From positions 1-22,745 of IMG/VR virus record IMGVR_UViG_3300008219_000113: a stretch of 22,745 nt of DNA; one strand, given 5' to 3'. Below are positions 6,957 to 11,618 of this stretch, piece by piece; within the stretch, counting starts at the first letter, position 1; every line of letters starts with the position of its first letter. Below the pieces are notes generated by a model. That model was not told where the DNA came from. It worked only from the letters and a program-made list of their open reading frames with translations, and did no database searches. Source of the stretch: a virus. Made by a program: the position numbers and the translations under genes.

Positions 6957-8239
6957 TCAAACAGTGTGTGTTTGGGGTCTGTCACTGTGGCATCTATTCT
7001 CTGCTGTGCCGTGCTCACATAGTTCTTGTCCTGCTCTATGCCTGTGAATGTGTTGCCCAACTCTTTGCACGCCATGCCTGTGCTACCTGATCCACAGAAT
7101 GGATCCAACACGTGTGCTCCTTGTGGTGTGACCAAACGTATCAAATACTTCATCAACTCAACCGGTTTAACCGTGGGGTGATTGTTGCCCACATTTCCTG
7201 CTACTCGGTGTTCATTGCCTAAAGTTTTTTCGTGTTCTAGGATCTTGTGCTTTAATCTCTGGATTTTGGTGCCTATGCTTGAATCCCACAGCGGATGGTT
7301 CTTGACATCGCCCTGTGAATAGTTTGCTAAAGGATCCGGTATGTGATCCTGTTCAAATCCCCTGTGTCTCTCCTTGCGGCTGACTTTGGGACAGTAGAAG
7401 AACTTTTGATAACCTTCTACTTCACCTAATACATTTGATGGGAATCTACCTTGTTGATTTAACAATATGCGTTGTGTTTCGTGTTTACTATCAGCATCTT
7501 CACCAACAGTTGCGTATTTTTCAATACCGCCTCCAACAATTTCTCCTCCAAGTTCATTTTGTCTCTGGATGTTTGCAAGTGCTTTTTCGTCCCAATCAAT
7601 CCTTGTTGCATCTATGTTGAGTGCTCCAACACCGTGAGTCAACACATTGTCTATGGTTGAACCTTTGAAAGGTTTACGAGCCATACAGATGGGTTCGTGT
7701 GCTGGTTTGAGTGCTGTCTTCCAACCGTGCCATTGTTGTCCTTGGGGAGTTTGTGCTGAATATTTTTGTCCACAATCCACTCTATCACACTGATACACTG
7801 CTGTTTGATCTTTCTTACATACTGCACATAATCTCTGACCTGGGTTTTCTCCAAATGTAAGATTGAATGTTTCTGTGCCTTTGAAATTAGGGTCCTTCTT
7901 GCCCTGTCTCTTATCTATTGCTTTGCCTATGTCCTGTGCCTTGGGGAATCCTGAAGCATACAACCACATTATCTGATCCCTGATTTCAAATCCCACTGAT
8001 TCTATGTTGGTGGCAAGATGATGGTATGTTCTTGCCGCTGAGAATGCCAATAGGTAGCCACCTGGCTTCAATACCCTGAAACATTCTGACCATATCTCCA
8101 CTGCTCCTGTGTTTGAGTCCCATTCCTTGGCTAGGAATTCTATGCCATAGGGTGGATCTGTCACCACAGCGTCTATGCTGTTGTCTGCTAATTTTTTTAG
8201 TTCTTGTGCTGAATCGCCGTGTATAACTTTATGAGTCAT
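6953..8239 (-). CDS. Beta-class DNA methyltransferase (N6-adenine or N4-cytosine), 428 aa
   Basis: Transfers a methyl group from S-adenosylmethionine to an exocyclic amino group in DNA. Catalytic motif IV DPPYG is at residues 28-32. Motif I DPFCGSG is at residues 379-385, followed by GMACKELGNTFTGIEQD. This order (IV before I) defines the beta class. The long middle holds the target-recognition part and an insertion with four cysteines (138, 141, 151, 156; LCAVCKK to CDRVDCG) that looks like a small zinc knuckle. HGWKTALKPAHEPICMARKP (about 171-190) is typical of phage members. No restriction enzyme is encoded nearby, so it is an orphan, perhaps for protection against host restriction or timing control. 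The start overlaps the stop of the 93-aa gene as ATGA. The recognition sequence is unknown. Confidence 0.93.
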   Translation of the reverse strand: MTHKVIHGDSAQELKKLADNSIDAVVTDPPYGIEFLAKEWDSNTGAVEIWSECFRVLKPGGYLLAFSAARTYHHLATNIESVGFEIRDQIMWLYASGFPKAQDIGKAIDKRQGKKDPNFKGTETFNLTFGENPGQRLCAVCKKDQTAVYQCDRVDCGQKYSAQTPQGQQWHGWKTALKPAHEPICMARKPFKGSTIDNVLTHGVGALNIDATRIDWDEKALANIQRQNELGGEIVGGGIEKYATVGEDADSKHETQRILLNQQGRFPSNVLGEVEGYQKFFYCPKVSRKERHRGFEQDHIPDPLANYSQGDVKNHPLWDSSIGTKIQRLKHKILEHEKTLGNEHRVAGNVGNNHPTVKPVELMKYLIRLVTPQGAHVLDPFCGSGSTGMACKELGNTFTGIEQDKNYVSTAQQRIDATVTDPKHTLFE

Positions 8240-8517
8240 TGTGAAGCACCCTCAACATTGTCTTTGCTTGGAGTTAAAGAACTTGACGATGCTTCATTAT
8301 TATTTACGTCCCAATCCACCATTTGTGTCCGCTTGGTGTGTCCCCATTTTTCTCTGTCGCTCTGTCCTTTGGATCTATTTTGTACGCAGTTAATTTGTCT
8401 GCTGAGTCGTTCTTGTGCTCGCTTGTGTGTTCTTTTGTCTGTTTCTGCTTGTGCTTCTGCTCTTAATTGTTCACGTACCATTTCATTGTGTGCTTGTATG
8501 CGTTGTTCATTGTTCAT
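8236..8517 (-). CDS. Hypothetical highly charged protein, 93 aa
   Basis: Function not recognised. The first ~55 residues are a charged, alanine/glutamine-rich helix (MVREQLRAEAQAETDKRTHKRAQERL), likely coiled coil or extended. The tail is Ser/Asn/Glu rich (NNNEASSSSLTPSKDN). The ATG at 8517 is chosen because GAAGGAAC lies just upstream. The frame stays open to 8655 and an in-frame ATG at 8577 exists, but neither has a ribosome site. It ends inside the methyltransferase start codon, so the two are co-translated from the promoter at 8655-8683. Confidence 0.65.
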   Translation of the reverse strand: MNNEQRIQAHNEMVREQLRAEAQAETDKRTHKRAQERLSRQINCVQNRSKGQSDREKWGHTKRTQMVDWDVNNNEASSSSLTPSKDNVEGASQ

Positions 8518-8534
8518 TTTGTGTTCCTTCGTGT

Positions 8535-8566
8535 GTGTGCTGGTGGCATCACCCGAACCAGCACAC
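8535..8566 (-). promoter_or_regulatory. Leader hairpin before the 93-aa gene ribosome site
   Basis: GTGTGCTGGT (8535-8544) and ACCAGCACAC (8557-8566) make a perfect 10-bp stem with a 12-nt loop, ending about 8 nt before the ribosome site (minus strand). A second pair, GATCCTG (8567-8573) with CAGGATC (8615-8621), stacks directly on it. No T-run follows, so a terminator is unlikely; translational control or RNA stability is more likely. Confidence 0.55.
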
Positions 8567-8654
8567 GATCCTGTCATGTTAACAGCCCAATGCTCGTTTG
8601 CAAGGAGTAGGACTTCAGGATCATTGACAGACGGACTTATAAGCACCAAATCCA

Positions 8655-8683
8655 ACTATAAATTTAGAGCAACCATCTGTCAA
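8655..8683 (-). promoter_or_regulatory. Sigma70 promoter for the methyltransferase operon
   Basis: Minus strand TTGACA (8678-8683), 17-nt spacer, TATAGT (8655-8660), start predicted near 8648. It lies just downstream of the lipoprotein stop codon and would produce a leader of about 130 nt with two stems. It serves the 93-aa protein, the DNA methyltransferase and the 106-aa protein. Confidence 0.7.
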
Positions 8684-8686
8684 ATT

Positions 8687-8995
8687 CTATTTTACTACAG
8701 AATGCCCTCTGCCTTCAAGACATTTCTGCACCCTTTGTTTGTATTTTAATTCTCTTGCTGGCACTATGCCCAATGTGGCTATGTGGAAGTATTGTCCCCA
8801 ACCCCAATTGAGTGTGTCATACAATCTAAATGTGTTGTCCGAGGCGAATTGTTTGCAGTGCTGTATGTCATTGGTTATTTCAACTGCTTTGGCTTCTGGA
8901 AATGTGCCGGATCTACCTGCTGTGTCTATTTTTGGATTGTAAGCACAGTTGGTAAGCATTACCAATGTGCTGATGGTTAGTATCTTCTTTATCAT
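8687..8995 (-). CDS. Small predicted lipoprotein, 102 aa
   Basis: Predicted to be exported and lipid-anchored. The N-terminus MIKKILTISTLVMLTNC has a KK start, a hydrophobic core and a lipobox-like LTNC with Cys17 as the modified residue (Asn at -1 is unusual). The mature part contains IDTAGRSGTFPEAKAVEITNDIQHCKQFA and a hydrophobic, aromatic stretch (WGWGQYFHIATLGIVPA). I recall similar sequences from marine phages, where they are uncharacterised; superinfection exclusion or envelope modification is a plausible role, not shown here. The ATG at 8995 is chosen over one 27 bp upstream because AAGGAG lies 5 nt before it. It has its own promoter (9123-9150) and a structured leader, which suggests expression separate from its neighbours. 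Confidence 0.8.
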   Translation of the reverse strand: MIKKILTISTLVMLTNCAYNPKIDTAGRSGTFPEAKAVEITNDIQHCKQFASDNTFRLYDTLNWGWGQYFHIATLGIVPARELKYKQRVQKCLEGRGHSVVK

Positions 8996-9000
8996 GTTTT

Positions 9001-9116
9001 CTCCTTGCTTTGTTTTATACAAGGCACTGCTATGAATGTTGGCATACTTGACGGCAGTGCCCTGTAACTTTTTAATTGTAAAGGCGTGCTTAAAAAACTA
9101 AAATGCGCCTTGTACA
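9001..9116 (-). promoter_or_regulatory. Lipoprotein mRNA leader with mutually exclusive helices
   Basis: In the minus-strand leader, segment A (TACAAGGCG, 9106-9114) can pair with CGCCTT (9081-9086, 6 bp) or with segment B (GCCTTGTA, 9018-9025, 8 bp). Segment B in turn also matches the ribosome-site region (CCTTG 9020-9024 with CAAGG 9003-9007). A central hairpin, GGCACTGC/GCAGTGCC (9054-9061 and 9023-9030), shares three bases with B. The A-B pair would free the ribosome site; the alternative would mask it. This is switch-like, but no known riboswitch consensus is recognised. Confidence 0.5.
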
Positions 9117-9122
9117 CTTCTT

Positions 9123-9150
9123 ATTATAACATCTATTTATTGTGTGTCAA
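9123..9150 (-). promoter_or_regulatory. Sigma70 promoter for the lipoprotein gene
   Basis: Minus strand TTGACA (9145-9150), 16-nt spacer, TATAAT (9123-9128). AATAAATA (9134-9141) lies within the spacer. Upstream, GATTACCAAC (9156-9165) overlaps the FkbM gene stop and sits at the same distance from the -35 box as at 6550-6559. Start predicted near 9116. Confidence 0.85.
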
Positions 9151-9164
9151 GTGTGGTTGGTAAT

Positions 9165-9974
9165 CTATTTGAACAGTGTTAGCCTTGGATCCAACTGTTG
9201 TGTGTGTGCGTCTTGTGGTATGAAGAACAGATCCATGTCTCCTTTTTGGTGTACACCTTCGTGTTGTAATTGATTTCTATAACTGACAAAACTACCATCC
9301 AACCATCCTCTTTTTTTAGAACGACATCTATAACCTCTTGCTCTCAGCCAATCAATCATGTCTTCTGCCCAATAACCAAACTTGCGACACTGTGATGCCA
9401 CTATTTCCAATTGTATTATGGGTCGGTGTGCTTGTATGGTTTGTTCTGCACCCTGCAACACAAACCATTCATATCCTTCCACATCTATCTTGACGAAATC
9501 CACATCCTCTAAATGATAACTGTCCAGTGTGACACATTCAACTGTTTGTGTGTGTCTTTGCCTGGGCTTTGTTCTGTTGGGCCGGTTTTCCAAATGATTG
9601 TGTCCTCCATTTTTCCAATGTATAACCATCTGTGTGGTTTTGGCAGTTTCTGCCAGTGCTTGAGTGTGCAGTGTCGCATTTTTTACATCATTGTCTCGCA
9701 CTGTCAAATGCCACAATCGCTGTGCCAGTTGGGTTGGTTCCCAACATTCTACATAACTGAAACGTTCAGCATAATGAATGGCATTACAGGCATTGTTGCT
9801 ACCTATGTCCAAACATCGTCTAAATTTTTGAATGTGTTGTTGTGCAAACAACCAATTGGCTCTTTGGTATTGTCCCACACTCAATCTCTGTTTGTAAAGT
9901 TTGTCTCCTGCGTCAACCCAATAGGTGCGTCCATTACGGCTGTGTATGGCTTCAATTTCTGTGTGCGGCATCAT
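9165..9974 (-). CDS. FkbM-family SAM-dependent methyltransferase, 269 aa
   Basis: Rossmann-fold methyltransferase of the FkbM type, which usually O-methylates sugars or other small acceptors. Counting from the ATG at 9974, the SAM-binding motif CLDIGSNNA lies near residues 54-62, an acidic ECWEP end of strand 2 near 77-81, and the family signature KIDVEGYEW near 162-170. The length is usual for the family. No Shine-Dalgarno precedes any candidate start (TTG 9980, ATG 9974, ATG 9971). Instead TTTAAATATTG runs into the start, which suggests a leaderless or near-leaderless message. It is probably accessory cargo that alters host or virion glycans; the acceptor is unknown. It diverges from the plus-strand RNA region at 10003-10644. 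Confidence 0.85.
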   Translation of the reverse strand: MMPHTEIEAIHSRNGRTYWVDAGDKLYKQRLSVGQYQRANWLFAQQHIQKFRRCLDIGSNNACNAIHYAERFSYVECWEPTQLAQRLWHLTVRDNDVKNATLHTQALAETAKTTQMVIHWKNGGHNHLENRPNRTKPRQRHTQTVECVTLDSYHLEDVDFVKIDVEGYEWFVLQGAEQTIQAHRPIIQLEIVASQCRKFGYWAEDMIDWLRARGYRCRSKKRGWLDGSFVSYRNQLQHEGVHQKGDMDLFFIPQDAHTQQLDPRLTLFK

Positions 9975-10002
9975 CTGCAATATTTAAATTGTATGCTATC
10001 AC

Positions 10003-10644
10003 ACAGTGCTAGTTGTGGTGGCTAAACCCACTGTAACATACCGTTTAACAGCACACAGACGTCTCTACAAGCATCAAACCACATTTAGGTTGCTCTTTGT
10101 ACACATCCACATATATACTTGTGAAAATAGGCACAAATAGGCAAATAAAATTTCCCACAAGGCAACATAGCATCTCAACAAATTAAGAAAAGTTGAACAC
10201 ACCCTTTGATTGTGTAGGTCGGATGCAACCCAAACTGTTGGGCAAGGACAGTATAAAAAAATAGGCAGTTATGCTGATCGTTTTTGTGAAGACTATATGG
10301 CGATTGGATGTTGTACACTTGGACTTTAAGTCAATCATGGTTCACCTGATGTGTGCAATAATGGAAGTCAGACACTGGAAACAGTACGTAAGATATGCAA
10401 ACCCTTTACGTTGCAAAGTTGGATGTAGTGAACCTAACTAGGAAGATTTTACTAAAAGTCTTCTTGTGACTGAAGAGAAGAAAGACAATTGACGCAAGTC
10501 AATTGTGAGTGAGTGCAAACTCACTCCTTGTATACCCACACACACTCTACTAGTAAATACTGATGGAGACAGTTTTGTGAAATGGCCCAGTCTATTTGTT
10601 GCCATACATCCTAACGCAGTCATTTCATCCCCTTAACTGTCTCC
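10003..10644 (+). ncRNA. Candidate large structured noncoding RNA, about 640 nt
   Basis: No gene fits here, yet complementary segments follow one another almost without gaps. Junction 1: GCATC/GATGC (10170-10174, 10222-10226) encloses TCAAC/GTTGA (10175-10179, 10192-10196) and ACACA/TGTGT (10197-10201, 10211-10215). A CCCAA/TTGGG hairpin follows (10229-10242). Junction 2: TTGTACAC/GTGTGCAA (10311-10318, 10351-10358) encloses hairpins 10319-10334 and 10335-10349. Then come ACTG-GAAA-CAGT (10374-10385), a possible pseudoknot (10386-10415), a bulged hairpin (10417-10439), a 9-bp hairpin (10442-10463), two adjacent GCAA-capped hairpins (10485-10506, 10507-10526) and a nested helix (10565-10584 with 10621-10644). 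GNRA loops and G-U pairs fit the plus strand. The ends are approximate. The promoter is unclear; TTGCTC-18-TATACT ending near 10118 is weak. It could be a giant phage RNA such as GOLLD or ROOL, or new. Confidence 0.6.
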
Positions 10645-10708
10645 ACTTTATTTCCCACACACTTTACCAACATTTAAATAACTGTGACCTGCAGGGGTCA
10701 GTGAGCAT

Positions 10709-10978
10709 ATGGATAAAAACACATTCGAAGAGAGACTGCGAGAACTGGGCATTGAATTGCGTCCACCCTCCACTCATGGACCAAGGATAGGCATGCGTAG
10801 GGTCATATTCCCCCAGCACAAGGTTTGCCGCAGGACAGAAAAAACAACCACAGAGACACTGCAAAACAAGTGCAAGTGTGGCAAGAACTATTTCTATTCA
10901 CAGACACACATAATGATGCGTTGTGATGGTTGTAAAATAAGGCGATACATAGACTTTAAATTTCCAAAAAGGCGTTAA
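10709..10978 (+). CDS. Small zinc-ribbon protein, 89 aa
   Basis: The only plausible plus-strand protein gene. It is basic, with an N-terminal helix (MDKNTFEERLRELGIEL) and a C-terminal half carrying CKCGKNYFYSQ, then MMRCDGCKIRRYI, so CxC and CxxC pairs about 14 residues apart. This resembles a zinc ribbon for nucleic acid or protein binding. The isolated Cys40 lies outside. The start is uncertain but reasonable: AGGGG lies 11 nt before the ATG, and TTTAAATA (10673-10680) 28 nt before it. It follows the candidate structured RNA on the same strand by 64 bp and converges on the gene ending at 11041. It might bind that RNA or act as a transcription factor; both are guesses. Confidence 0.6.
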   Translation: MDKNTFEERLRELGIELRPPSTHGPRIGMRRVIFPQHKVCRRTEKTTTETLQNKCKCGKNYFYSQTHIMMRCDGCKIRRYIDFKFPKRR

Positions 10979-11016
10979 ATATTTGTGGTTTTATATCTTC
11001 TCGATTATGACCAGTG

Positions 11017-11049
11017 AAGCACTGATTCATGGATTGTGTGTCAGTGCTT
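11017..11049. terminator. Hairpin between convergent genes
   Basis: AAGCACTGA (11017-11025) and TCAGTGCTT (11041-11049) form a perfect 9-bp stem with a 15-nt loop. The right arm includes the stop codon of the minus-strand gene. No strong T-run follows on either strand (only TTT on plus), so it may be a weak bidirectional terminator or an RNA end-protecting hairpin between the convergent plus gene (ends 10978) and minus gene (ends 11041). Confidence 0.45.
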
Positions 11050-11586
11050 TGCCAAATAATCTTTTGGTGTTTGCCACTTGACGTGTGTGCCCAATATGTC
11101 CCTAGGTTTGTCGTGCACCACTGTTATTGGCACCAATTGTGCCAGCGTGTCAAACAATTTAAATTTTTCTCTGTTGTGTTTGGTAGGCGGAAACTTTCTC
11201 CAAGTGTATTGTTTGTCATACATTGAATTGTTTGTAATGGTCCAGTCACAGCCCAACAGATCTATTTCAGTCGCACCCAATTGCACAGCCAATACCAAAG
11301 CCATTGTGCCAGAGCAGTAACCATTTATGTTGCGTTGCTTTTCATAGCTCACTGTGGAAGTGAAAGTTTTCCAAGGGCCTTGTGTATACAATCTTCTAGT
11401 CCAGTACTCCACGTCTTTACTATAATTTTTGCCTATTGCACGTATGGTTGGTAGATCATAAGCACACACATGATGCACAGTTCTGTTGTTGGATATAAAA
11501 TTGCAACCTATCTCCAAAGGTTGTGGGGGAATATTGTAAAATTGTTCGACCGATGGACCGTTCCACCAAACTGTTGCTTTTGCCAT
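11041..11586 (-). CDS. DUF115/sialyltransferase-like Rossmann protein, 181 aa
   Basis: Resembles small phage relatives of the DUF115 (MptE-like) and GT42 sialyltransferase folds. It opens with VWWNGPSVEQF, then EIGCNFI and VCAYDLPTIRAIGK. The most telling stretch is the nucleotide-sugar-side motif SGTMALVLAVQLGATEIDLLGCDW (about residues 92-115, from codon position), matching the family pattern sG-mAl-lAi-lGa-eI-LlG-D. It is shorter than true glycosyltransferases, so it may be a core domain only. Likely cargo that modifies or masks surface glycans, in line with the FkbM gene. The ATG has no Shine-Dalgarno; ATTTAAATATTG stands 5 nt upstream as in the FkbM gene. Substrate unknown. Confidence 0.6.
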   Translation of the reverse strand: MAKATVWWNGPSVEQFYNIPPQPLEIGCNFISNNRTVHHVCAYDLPTIRAIGKNYSKDVEYWTRRLYTQGPWKTFTSTVSYEKQRNINGYCSGTMALVLAVQLGATEIDLLGCDWTITNNSMYDKQYTWRKFPPTKHNREKFKLFDTLAQLVPITVVHDKPRDILGTHVKWQTPKDYLAKH

Positions 11587-11618
11587 AACAATATTTAAAT
11601 GTTAAATGTAAAAGGTGA

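Noticed and set aside
9090-9100. TTAAAAAACTAA on the plus strand, like the tail of preQ1 riboswitches
   Set aside because: It is on the strand opposite to the gene, lies inside the loop of a hairpin, and no queuosine gene follows.
6953-9190. Similar C-termini of the DNA methyltransferase and the FkbM protein (DPKHTLFE and DPRLTLFK)
   Set aside because: Eight residues with no other similarity between the proteins; chance or codon context is enough.
10296-10438. TATGG (10296-10300) and CCTAAC (10433-10438), like the two halves of the 11-nt GAAA receptor
   Set aside because: The second half differs at the last base and both are short enough to arise by chance.
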